64,000 nt of DNA from CAMEON01 sp045128275 (GTDB taxonomy: Bacteria > Bacillota > Clostridia > Oscillospirales > CAG-272). How positions within the stretch are numbered: the first letter of the stretch is position 1; the number at the start of each line of letters is the position of its first letter. The stretch covers positions 1 through 64,000 of the forward strand of contig JBGVRH010000051.1 of NCBI GenBank assembly GCA_045128275.1, written 5' to 3'. The position numbers and the translations under genes were made by a program. Below the pieces are notes generated by a model. It worked only from the letters and a program-made list of their open reading frames with translations, was not told the DNA's origin and made no database searches. This document shows, piece after piece, positions 42,800-49,800 of this stretch.

Positions 42800-44316
42800 A
42801 ACGACCCAATGAAAAGAAGCAGGATCTGCTGTTGGATGCTCTGTCCTGCATTGACGAGGATATTTTAGCGAGGGGTCTGGCTCTCCGTGACGGAGCCGCC
42901 GCGCCCGCGCCCAAGGCGGCTGAGCCTGCGCCCAAGGCTCCCCGCCCCGCCACCGTCATTCCCCCGCTGTACGATCTGACCCGACAGCCCGACAAGCCCC
43001 CGAAGAAGAGCCCCTGGCGGGTGATTTCGGTGGTAGCGGCGGCCTGCCTGCTCCTTTGTGTCGTCCCTCTGTCCATGTGGATGGTGGGGAGCATGACCAA
43101 GAACGATGCCGAGGCGGGAGACACCCTGTTCGATAGTATCGGCACTCACGCGGGGATTCAAAACGGGACGAGCGCGGAGGACTTCCTCCCGGGTGCGCCC
43201 GGTGACGGCTGGGGGGAGAATGACGCGCCCGAGGCGGAATGCCCCGTGGATACGGAGGTGTTCGAGGAATCCTTCGAGATCATGGCTCCCGAGGGTGCTG
43301 AGACCGATGGCTGGCAGGATCCGGAGGCAGATACAGAGGGCGTGATCTTCCCCACCAAGCCCTACTCCCCCGAGGCGTGGGTGTGGAATACCGTCTCCCA
43401 TACCAACGGCTACGCCGAAAAGAACATCCAAGTGACCCTTCCCGGTCAGCCCGATCGTATACTGAACTACTTCTACACCGCCACGGTGGAAACCTTTGCG
43501 GGATCACAGGCTGATCAGGATGCCTTCCGCGACCAAAACGTCAGCCCCGAGGATGCGCTGGTGCTGGATCTCTTCGCCCAGTACTGCATGAGCCTGTATA
43601 CCATGGATTACGGCTCCCACTTCCTGCTGTTCCATCCCGCTATCGTAGAGGAAAGGTTCACCAAGGAGGTAGCTCCCCATTCCTACGAGGCTGCTCTGGG
43701 TACCATCAACACCCTTTTGGGTCTCATGCTCCCCTACGATACCGTCTCGGCGGATATCACCCTGACAGGCAACTATGCGCTGACGGGTGATGCCCTTGAC
43801 GAGTACCTGGCCGATCTGCGAAAGCGCACCGAGTCTGCTGGACTGTCCATAGAGAATGTCACCGCCGCCCGCTGCTTCACCGCCGAGAGCATCCTGACGG
43901 TGGGCGGTCGCTTCACTCCCGAGGAGTGGGGCTACGGGCCGGACTTCTACTGCTTTGAGTATGATGGGGTCTGGTATCTGGACGGTCGGAACATGGACGA
44001 TGACCTCTGCATCGACTTTGCCCTGTCCGGCACGATCCAAGGCACGGGCTACCTCCGCCCCGAGACCTACGAAGGCACCGTGGCCGTCATAGAGGAGGGC
44101 TATCTCTTCATGGACGATGGAACGGTCTTCTACACGGATGCCGTCGTCTCCGAGCAGATCGCGGGACACCGTCTGTCCGTCGGGGACAGCGTGTCCATTC
44201 GGCATTACGATTTCGGACTTGCCGTGAGCGATGAAGCATACGGTGCGGGGATCCTTGACGGTGAAGGGATCCTATACAAGGCAGTCCAACTGACCGTTAT
44301 TGAACGAGATGAATAA
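42796..44316 (+). CDS. Putative anti-sigma membrane protein
   Basis: A 506-residue protein beginning at GTG 42796, overlapping the sigma stop by 4 bp. A short acidic cytoplasmic domain (1-72, with IDEDILARGLALRDG) is followed by a helix (about 73-97, VISVVAAACLLLCVVPLSMWMVG), a Glu/Asp-rich region and a large extracytoplasmic part with two predicted beta domains. The Pro/Ala linker (APAPKAAEPAPKAP) is typical of these organisms. It probably holds the sigma factor in check and senses an outside signal, but no standard zinc anti-sigma motif is seen. Confidence 0.75.
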   Translation: MKRPNEKKQDLLLDALSCIDEDILARGLALRDGAAAPAPKAAEPAPKAPRPATVIPPLYDLTRQPDKPPKKSPWRVISVVAAACLLLCVVPLSMWMVGSMTKNDAEAGDTLFDSIGTHAGIQNGTSAEDFLPGAPGDGWGENDAPEAECPVDTEVFEESFEIMAPEGAETDGWQDPEADTEGVIFPTKPYSPEAWVWNTVSHTNGYAEKNIQVTLPGQPDRILNYFYTATVETFAGSQADQDAFRDQNVSPEDALVLDLFAQYCMSLYTMDYGSHFLLFHPAIVEERFTKEVAPHSYEAALGTINTLLGLMLPYDTVSADITLTGNYALTGDALDEYLADLRKRTESAGLSIENVTAARCFTAESILTVGGRFTPEEWGYGPDFYCFEYDGVWYLDGRNMDDDLCIDFALSGTIQGTGYLRPETYEGTVAVIEEGYLFMDDGTVFYTDAVVSEQIAGHRLSVGDSVSIRHYDFGLAVSDEAYGAGILDGEGILYKAVQLTVIERDE

Positions 44317-44318
44317 AA

Positions 44319-44358
44319 AGAGATCCCGCAGGGCATCACGCTCTGCGGGATCTTCTTA
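44319..44358 (+). terminator. Terminator after the sigma/anti-sigma operon
   Basis: AGATCCCGCAG pairs with CTGCGGGATCT around a loop of 11 nt, then TCTT. Beyond it 44359-44436 shows nothing else. Confidence 0.75.
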
Positions 44359-44436
44359 CGCGGTTCATAGGATTCGTCTTGGTGGCGGCTGATAGCCGCC
44401 GCTACGGAACGTGCTATGTTATGTGTCCCTCTTCCC

Positions 44437-45183
44437 TCACCCGTGGGAGTCCGTCCGCGCCACGGTACAAAGGATCACGCTCCTTGCCCCCGCCTCCACC
44501 AAAAGTGCGGCACAGCGGTTCAGAGTCGCCCCCGTGGTACACAGATCGTCGCAGATCACCACGGTGCGGTCGCGGACGATCTCGGCGGCTGTATCGGACA
44601 GGACATAGGAGGAGGTGGCGTTGACTTCTCTCTCGGCGGCGTTCAGGGTCTTCTGCTCGGCGGTCTTGCGGTGGGTTCGCTTTATGAGCGGGGCAAAGTC
44701 ACCGTCACAGGCCACCGCCAAGGCCTTGGCCAGCCTCCTCGCTTGGTCGAAGCCGTCCTCGCGGACAGCCGAGCGGCGGCGGGGCGGGTAGGTAAAGAGC
44801 AACGGCCTATCCTCCCCCACAGGCGCGCAGGTAGGCAGGGTGGCGGCGGCATCCAACAGGCGGGGTGCCAGCCGCTCCGCCACGAAGGCGAATACGCGGG
44901 GATCCCCTTGGTGCTTGACGTGGTAGATGAGCTTTTCGGGCACACCGTCGGCATGACCCGGGCGGTAGTGGACGAGGTAGACCAGCCCGCGGCTCGCGTC
45001 GGCGGCGGCATGATCGGCGGCCTCGGTCATGGCGGTCTCCCAGGCGGTACGGCAGAGGGGGCAGAAGACCGTGGCGCGCTTCGCAAAGGGAGGGAGGAGA
45101 TCGTCACAGCCCACGCAACGGGGCGGGAAAAGGAGGTCGCGGGCGGCGGATGCGGTTCGGTGGAAGCCGTTCCCCTTACCCAT
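44437..45183 (-). CDS. comF: ComF family phosphoribosyltransferase-like protein
   Basis: A 248-residue protein of the ComF/GntX family. Two zinc-binding CxxC pairs lie near 23-45 (CVGC and CPLC), and the PRPP loop VVICDDLCTTGATL is near 205-218. ComF is implicated in DNA uptake in competent bacteria, though many relatives function in other contexts. The start overlaps the end of an XRE gene by 8 bp (upstream). No other com genes are in this window. Confidence 0.9.
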   Translation of the reverse strand: MGKGNGFHRTASAARDLLFPPRCVGCDDLLPPFAKRATVFCPLCRTAWETAMTEAADHAAADASRGLVYLVHYRPGHADGVPEKLIYHVKHQGDPRVFAFVAERLAPRLLDAAATLPTCAPVGEDRPLLFTYPPRRRSAVREDGFDQARRLAKALAVACDGDFAPLIKRTHRKTAEQKTLNAAEREVNATSSYVLSDTAAEIVRDRTVVICDDLCTTGATLNRCAALLVEAGARSVILCTVARTDSHG

Positions 45184-45490
45184 TACGGGACAGCTCCTTC
45201 ATGAGACGGCAGACCAGCTTCTGGGATTCCCTCGGCAAGCCGTAGAACATCTCGGTCAGCTCGTCCGCCGAAATGACCTCGCCCTTTTCCTCCTCGGTCT
45301 CGGTGAAAAACTCCGCGAGCGTGATACCAAAGCCCTTGCAGATGGCCTCCAAGGTAGCAATGGAGGGTTGGGTCTCCCGATTGAACATATTAACGAGGGT
45401 AGATTGGGGCACTTCAGATTCCTCAGAAAGGCGGTAAACCGTCCATCCCCGCTCCAAGCGCATACGGTTGATCTTCCTTAATGCGTCCAT
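45176..45490 (-). CDS. XRE family regulator upstream of comF
   Basis: A 104-residue protein, start at 45490 after GGGAGG. The helix-turn-helix is TVYRLSEESEVPQSTLVNMF near 17-36, with the hydrophobic core IATLEAICKGFGITLAEFF. An acidic linker (TETEEEKGEV) and a C-terminal amphipathic helix may act in dimer formation or contact another protein. It overlaps comF, so probably regulates its own operon. A palindrome ATAAATATTTAT lies about 50 bp upstream of the start. Confidence 0.92.
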   Translation of the reverse strand: MDALRKINRMRLERGWTVYRLSEESEVPQSTLVNMFNRETQPSIATLEAICKGFGITLAEFFTETEEEKGEVISADELTEMFYGLPRESQKLVCRLMKELSRNG

Positions 45491-45624
45491 ATTTACCTCC
45501 CAAATGGAATGTAGTAAATATATTATAGCGAATATGGACGAATAAATATTTATCCTTATGGGTTCTATTAACAACTCATTTGAGTATAAAATAATCCAAA
45601 AGCTGATTCTATGTGTTTGCACCA

Positions 45625-45658
45625 ATGAAAAAGCGACACGAAAGTTCCCTGTCGCATC
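45625..45658 (-). terminator. Terminator after the 70-residue XRE gene
   Basis: GCGACA pairs with TGTCGC around an 11 nt loop, then TTTTTCATT on the minus strand. Confidence 0.75.
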
Positions 45659-45661
45659 GCC

Positions 45662-45874
45662 TTATCGATTCACTTTCGGATTATCGGTTCGCCCCATAAT
45701 ATAATCCATGCTGACACCGTAGTAGTCAGCCAAGATCATGAGTGTATCGGTGGGCGGGATCCGCACGCCATTTTCATACTTTGACAAAAGTGCCTGTTCA
45801 ATGCCCGTTTCCATCTGTACTTGGAGTTGGGTCTTTTCTTTATAGAATCGCAGTTCCTTCAATCGGTTGATCAT
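45662..45874 (-). CDS. XRE family regulator with two upstream palindromic operators
   Basis: A 70-residue single-domain regulator, start at 45874 after AAAGGAGG. Helix-turn-helix: KTQLQVQMETGIEQALLSKYENG, then a conserved tail (TLMILADYYGVSMDYIMGRTD). It resembles the pair at 20014-20537 in design but not in detail. Two near-identical palindromes (45896-45910 and 45929-45943) precede it, so autorepression is likely. Confidence 0.9.
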   Translation of the reverse strand: MINRLKELRFYKEKTQLQVQMETGIEQALLSKYENGVRIPPTDTLMILADYYGVSMDYIMGRTDNPKVNR

Positions 45875-45895
45875 AACCCCCTCCTTTATTCTCTT

Positions 45896-45943
45896 ATGAC
45901 ATTTTATCATATCGGCACACGGCGTGTCATGACATTTTGTCAT
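45896..45943 (-). promoter_or_regulatory. Two palindromic operator sites
   Basis: ATGACATTTTATCAT (45896-45910) and ATGACATTTTGTCAT (45929-45943), 33 bp apart centre to centre, about three helical turns, so on one face. The second is a better palindrome (ATGACA-ttt-TGTCAT). Plausible promoter elements overlap both. Confidence 0.7.
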
Positions 45944-45973
45944 GTCAAATAGAGGTGGGTTAGATCGGTTTAC

Positions 45974-46206
45974 TTTCAAATTTGGGTTTGTCGGTAACAG
46001 AAATCCATTGTAGGGGAGGGGCTTGCCCCTCCCGCGGGCGACCACATGGGGTCGCCCCTACACACATTTTTTTAAAAACAGTATAATCAAAAATTTGTTG
46101 ATACACAATAAGATTTGCTCGTAGGGGCGGCCCCATGTGGCCGCCCGTGAACGCGCGAAGCGCGTTCAATTCCGAAGGAATAAAACACACCGCTAAACCC
46201 CAATTT
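45974..46206. repeat. Composite repeat element with shared outer ends
   Basis: Starts TTTCAAATTTGGGTTTGTCGG and ends CCGCTAAACCCCAATTT, the same ends as at 53622-53862 and (inverted) 39878-40094. The interior holds a hairpin element TGTAGGGG...CCCCTACA (46009-46062), a second copy of GTAGGGGCGGCC (46121-46140), and two hairpins with loop GAA: GAACGCGC-gaa-GCGCGTTC (46149-46167) and ATTCC-gaa-GGAAT (46169-46181). No coding potential. Confidence 0.75.
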
Positions 46207-46244
46207 GAAGGTCAGCCGAATCGCCACACTGCCATTCCCCCCAA

Positions 46245-46281
46245 ACAAAAAACCCCGCAGAGCCAACGCCCTGCGGGATTC
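46245..46281 (-). terminator. Terminator after prfC
   Basis: CCCGCAG pairs with CTGCGGG around a 9 nt loop, followed by GTTTTTTG on the minus strand. Confidence 0.92.
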
Positions 46282-46284
46282 ATG

Positions 46285-47901
46285 TTACATATTCTGATGG
46301 AACTCCGACAGCTTCAGCCCCGGATTCTTATCCAGCGCCCAGTCGATCTCGTAGTCGCCCACGAAGACCAGGAGGTTCCTTCCCTTCACGTCCTGTACCC
46401 ACTTGGTGTTCTGCATGAGGCGGAGGGAGGCGGGGTTCAGCTCGGCGGGATCGTTGTCGATGTAGCGGATGAGCTGGTGGGGGGTGTCCCGCTTGTAGTA
46501 CTTCACGCCGTACTCGGATTCCATGCGGAACTGCAGCACGTCGAACTGCAGCACGCCGACCACACCCACGATGACCCGCTCCATACCCGTACCGGGCTCA
46601 AAGAAGATCGGGATGGCACCCTCCTGGGCGATCTGGGTCATGCCCTTGGCGAACTGCTTGCGCTTCATGGAGTCGATCTGCTCGATGACGGCGAAATGCT
46701 CGGGGGCGAAGGTGGGGATGCCCGCGTACTGGATCTTGGCACCCTTGGCGCAGATGGTGTCACCGATGGAGAAGATACCGGGATCGAACACGCCGATGAT
46801 GTCGCCCGCGTAGGCGGTGTCGATGATCTCGCGCTCCTGGGCCATCATCTGCTGGGGCTGGGAGAGCTTGACTGGCTTGCCTGCCTGCACGTGGAAATAC
46901 TCCTCCCCGCGCTCGAACTTACCCGAGCAGATACGCATGAAGGCGATACGGTCGCGGTGAGCCTTGTTCATGTTGGCCTGGATCTTGAAGACGAAGGCGG
47001 AAAAAGGCTCGTCGAAGGGAGAGATCTCGGTGGGCTCCACGGCGGGATGGACGCTCTTGTGGGACAGGGGGGCGGAGGTCATCTCCAGGAAGCGCTCCAG
47101 GAAGGCCTCCACGCCGAAGTTGTTCAGAGCCGAGCCGAAGAACACGGGGGAGAGCTGACCGCAGCGCACCTTCTCGATATCGAAATCGAAGCACGCGCCG
47201 TCCAGAAGCTCGATCTGCTCGGTGAGGATCTCGCGGGCGCGCTCACCGATGAGGCTGTCCATCTGCTCGGTATCGTTGATATCACACTCGATGCCCTTGA
47301 GTCTCTTGCGACCTGCGTGGCGCTCGTCGAAGGTGAGGATGGACTGGCGATCCCGCTCGTAGACACCCTTGAACTCCACGCCGCAGCCGATGGGCCAGTT
47401 CATGGGGTAGGTGCCGATGCCGAACTCCTTCTCCAGCTCGTCGATGAGGTCGAAGGGGTCTCTTGCTTCTCTATCCATCTTGTTGATGAAGGTGAAGATG
47501 GGAATGTGCCGCATGGCGCAGACCTTGAAGAGCTTACGGGTCTGGGGCTCGATACCCTTGGCGCCGTCAATGACCATGACCGCGCTGTCGGCGGCCATGA
47601 GGGTACGGTAGGTATCCTCCGAGAAGTCCTGGTGGCCGGGGGTGTCCAGGATGTTGATGCAGAAGCCCTCGTACTCGAACTGCATGACGGATGAGGTGAC
47701 CGAAATACCTCTCTTCTTCTCGATCTCCATCCAGTCGGAGGTGGCGTGGCGGTCGCTGGACTTGCCCTTGACCGCGCCCGCAGACTGGATCGCACCTCCG
47801 TAAAGGAGGAACTTCTCGGTGAGGGTCGTCTTACCCGCGTCGGGGTGGGAAATGATGGCGAACGTCCGACGACGCTCGATCTCCTGCTTGAAGTCTGCCA
47901 T
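46285..47901 (-). CDS. prfC: Peptide chain release factor 3
   Basis: A 538-residue translational GTPase. RF3 removes RF1 and RF2 after termination and takes part in quality control. G1 is SHPDAGKTTL near 19-28, G3 DTPGHQDF, G4 NKMD near 140. The CDS start at 47901 is chosen because AAAGGA stands 11 nt upstream and family alignment begins at MADFKQEIERRRTFAIISHP. The long beta domain has the VGVLQFDVLQFRMESEYGV hallmark of RF3. A promoter lies at 47970-47998. Confidence 0.98.
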   Translation of the reverse strand: MADFKQEIERRRTFAIISHPDAGKTTLTEKFLLYGGAIQSAGAVKGKSSDRHATSDWMEIEKKRGISVTSSVMQFEYEGFCINILDTPGHQDFSEDTYRTLMAADSAVMVIDGAKGIEPQTRKLFKVCAMRHIPIFTFINKMDREARDPFDLIDELEKEFGIGTYPMNWPIGCGVEFKGVYERDRQSILTFDERHAGRKRLKGIECDINDTEQMDSLIGERAREILTEQIELLDGACFDFDIEKVRCGQLSPVFFGSALNNFGVEAFLERFLEMTSAPLSHKSVHPAVEPTEISPFDEPFSAFVFKIQANMNKAHRDRIAFMRICSGKFERGEEYFHVQAGKPVKLSQPQQMMAQEREIIDTAYAGDIIGVFDPGIFSIGDTICAKGAKIQYAGIPTFAPEHFAVIEQIDSMKRKQFAKGMTQIAQEGAIPIFFEPGTGMERVIVGVVGVLQFDVLQFRMESEYGVKYYKRDTPHQLIRYIDNDPAELNPASLRLMQNTKWVQDVKGRNLLVFVGDYEIDWALDKNPGLKLSEFHQNM

Positions 47902-47969
47902 GTGGGTGGGTTCCTTTCTTTCTATGGGTGCCCCGTGGGGGGAAATGTGTATACGTATCAATCTTATCT

Positions 47970-47998
47970 ATTATAGCCGAAAAACGCCGTTCTGTCAA
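47970..47998 (-). promoter_or_regulatory. Consensus promoter of prfC
   Basis: On the minus strand: -35 TTGACA, 17 bp, -10 TATAAT. A back-to-back toxin promoter starts at 48049 on the plus strand. Confidence 0.9.
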
Positions 47999-48048
47999 TG
48001 GTGGGGAATACAAATTTTTCATTGGTTGGAGAGGATTTACCGAACATC

Positions 48049-48077
48049 TTGACAAATGAGGGCGACCGTGGTAGAAT
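48049..48077 (+). promoter_or_regulatory. Promoter of the type I toxin mRNA
   Basis: -35 TTGACA at 48049-48054, 17 bp, -10 TAGAAT at 48072-48077. The 5' leader of about 150 nt contains GGTCATATGACC and several hairpins that may hide the ribosome site. Confidence 0.85.
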
Positions 48078-48232
48078 AAGAGCGGTCATATGACCCTTAG
48101 GGGTTACCTGCTTTGCCCTCGGGTAAAGCAACGGTGGCGGCTTGCTTCCTCTTTCGGTTTTACCGCGGAGAAGCGAATTTCTGATTGGAATCATTCAGCC
48201 TTCTCCGACAAAACGCGGGGGAGGTGATGCAC

Positions 48233-48331
48233 ATGGTTACATGGATCGAGCTGATCGCGCTTCTGGCGTTGATCGCCCAGATTATTGGCATTTGTGTCAG
48301 CATCTATCTGAACAATAACAAAAAGAAATAA
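48233..48331 (+). CDS. Type I toxin-like small hydrophobic peptide
   Basis: A 32-residue peptide: MVTWIELIALLALIAQIIGI is a single hydrophobic helix, and the last residues NNNKKK are charged. GGGAGG stands 8 nt before the ATG. The layout, an amphipathic-hydrophobic helix with a Lys tail, resembles the TxpA/BsrG and Fst/holin-like toxin groups. Ribosome site, start and codons are good. The stop codon lies within the shared terminator arm, and an antisense RNA overlaps the 3' end, so it is probably a membrane toxin repressed by that RNA. No homologue can be verified here. Confidence 0.75.
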   Translation: MVTWIELIALLALIAQIIGICVSIYLNNNKKK

Positions 48332-48417
48332 CCGCCTACACCTTGCACGTTAAGACGGTTATTTCTTGACTTGTAAGGGAAGCAACCGTCAGTCGTTCTC
48401 GACGGTAGCCCCTTCGT
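48316..48417 (-). ncRNA. Predicted antisense antitoxin RNA
   Basis: The consensus minus-strand promoter at 48424-48452 should start an RNA near 48417. It runs toward the toxin, contains hairpin ACCGTC...GACGGT (about 48385-48410) and ends in the hairpin AAATAACCG / CGGTTATTT followed by CTTTTTG, a good intrinsic terminator on this strand. The predicted RNA of about 100 nt overlaps the last part of the toxin gene and the 3' region of its mRNA. Confidence 0.75.
48326..48372. terminator. Bidirectional terminator shared by toxin mRNA and antisense RNA
   Basis: AAATAACCG (48326-48334) pairs with CGGTTATTT (48356-48364). It is followed by CTTG on the plus strand and by CTTTTTG on the minus strand. 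Confidence 0.8.
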
Positions 48418-48423
48418 ACTCTT

Positions 48424-48452
48424 ATTATACCGCAAAGGGACTGATTTGTCAA
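48424..48452 (-). promoter_or_regulatory. Consensus promoter of the antisense RNA
   Basis: On the minus strand: -35 TTGACA, 17 bp, -10 TATAAT. The -10 sits at the edge and the -35 in the loop of the palindrome 48427-48466. Confidence 0.9.
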
Positions 48453-48476
48453 CCCCTTTGCGGTATTTTCTTTTCA
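48427..48476 (+). terminator. 13 bp palindrome acting as a plus-strand terminator
   Basis: ATACCGCAAAGGG (48427-48439) pairs with CCCTTTGCGGTAT (48454-48466), followed by TTTCTTTTC on the plus strand. It would stop readthrough from the toxin gene. Confidence 0.75.
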
Positions 48477-48485
48477 ACGCTTCCC

Positions 48486-49622
48486 TTACTGTTTCTTCCA
48501 GTCCTTTACGGGGGTGATGCACTTGGCCACCTCACGGAGTCTTTCCATGATCGCTTGGAAGCGCGGTTCCTCGCGAATGGCATCGTAACGGCTCTGATGC
48601 TTCATTTTGTAATAGCAGAAGTATGCGGTATTGATGTGCTTATTGCTCCATTCTTCACCGTAAACCAAGCAATTCGTAAAGGGGGATGTGAAGGGATCCC
48701 CGGGCTTGGCAGCTTCGGCGGCAACAGCATGGTCACACATCTTTTCCAGAGCATCCAGCGTCTCTTCGGTCTTTCCTTGGGCAATCAGGTAGGTGGCCAT
48801 AAAGCGGTAAACCTTTGCCACATCACCGTGATAGTGATTGAGGTTCTCGCCAAAGATCATGTGGTAGAGGTCAATGACCTGCCGATAGTAGGCGATCTTT
48901 TGATCCCACCCCTCGGGATCATTGGGGATAACGCAGGCGATATAGTCGGTGAGACATGCGCAAAGTCTGTCAGCCAACTGCTCCATATATTCCTGCTTGG
49001 GCTTTTGGTCTCCGCCGTTTCCGCTCAAAATGGCACTGCGCGTAACCTCTCGGCAATTCCGCATGGACGGCAGAGTAGCCATGATACGCTCCGCGCGCAG
49101 AGTATCGTGAAAGCCGTTATAGTACAAGGATGCCAGACGGGTGATCATACTGTTTTTGAATTCCTGATCCTCCGTACGGTCGATGAGGGCAAGATAGATT
49201 TTTTCGGCCTCAGTCAACTCTGCCAGATGGGATTCAGCCTCCCCGTCCCACATGTAGACGCGGCATAGGGTATTGGCCAGATGCGCCTGAATCCTTTCGT
49301 CGGAGGGGAATTCAGCCGTAAACTTTCTTGCTTCGGGAATGGCAGTTTCTTTGCTTCCCAACTCATCATGCATAGCAATGACGTCATATATCTCCGCGAG
49401 TCTCTTTTCCTTTTCTGTTCGGTTCAGCCCCAGCAGCTCGTCGGTGCTGACCGAGAAAAACTCCGCGATGGAGGGCAGAAGCTCGATATCGGGGTAGCTG
49501 GTCTCGGACTCCCAGCGGGAGATGGCCTGGGGGGTACAGCCCAGGAAGGTGGCGAGCTGATCCTGCGTGACTTTGTTCTTGGTGCGGAGGCTTTTGATGG
49601 TAGTTCCGATCTTCAGGTTCAT
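48486..49622 (-). CDS. XRE regulator with helical-repeat sensor domain
   Basis: A 378-residue regulator. The N-terminal helix-turn-helix (about 10-65) is KVTQDQLATFLGCTPQAISRW, followed by DIELLPSIAEFFSVSTDELLGL. From about 75 to 378 the protein is all-helical with TPR-like pairs (ETAIPEARKFTAEFPSDERI, LAELTEAEKIYLALIDRTED). The arrangement resembles peptide-binding regulators of the RNPP type, although no specific ligand can be inferred. It stands beside the toxin-antitoxin locus, and readthrough would add antisense RNA. Promoter at 49684-49712. Confidence 0.9.
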   Translation of the reverse strand: MNLKIGTTIKSLRTKNKVTQDQLATFLGCTPQAISRWESETSYPDIELLPSIAEFFSVSTDELLGLNRTEKEKRLAEIYDVIAMHDELGSKETAIPEARKFTAEFPSDERIQAHLANTLCRVYMWDGEAESHLAELTEAEKIYLALIDRTEDQEFKNSMITRLASLYYNGFHDTLRAERIMATLPSMRNCREVTRSAILSGNGGDQKPKQEYMEQLADRLCACLTDYIACVIPNDPEGWDQKIAYYRQVIDLYHMIFGENLNHYHGDVAKVYRFMATYLIAQGKTEETLDALEKMCDHAVAAEAAKPGDPFTSPFTNCLVYGEEWSNKHINTAYFCYYKMKHQSRYDAIREEPRFQAIMERLREVAKCITPVKDWKKQ

Positions 49623-49683
49623 GTTGTCTCCTTATTTTGTTTTTCGTGTATGGTTGGTAGGTGTGTTGTAAGCTTACGCCTAT

Positions 49684-49712
49684 ATCATACCACAGAAAGA
49701 CGCAAAAATCAA
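49684..49712 (-). promoter_or_regulatory. Promoter of the helical-repeat XRE gene
   Basis: On the minus strand: -35 TTGATT, 17 bp, -10 TATGAT, about 60 nt before the start codon. Confidence 0.7.
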
Positions 49713-49756
49713 TTATCAATCGGTTGTTGCGGGGTTAAGAGTTGGTTAACATCGGG

Positions 49757-49800
49757 GGTAAGAAGACCGTCCCCACGGGGAGGACGGTCATCTTCTTATT
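49757..49800 (-). terminator. Terminator after dnaE
   Basis: AAGA(t)GACCGTCC pairs with GGACGGTCTTCTT, loop of about 8-9 nt; the dnaE stop lies in the arm. U tract is short. Confidence 0.65.
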
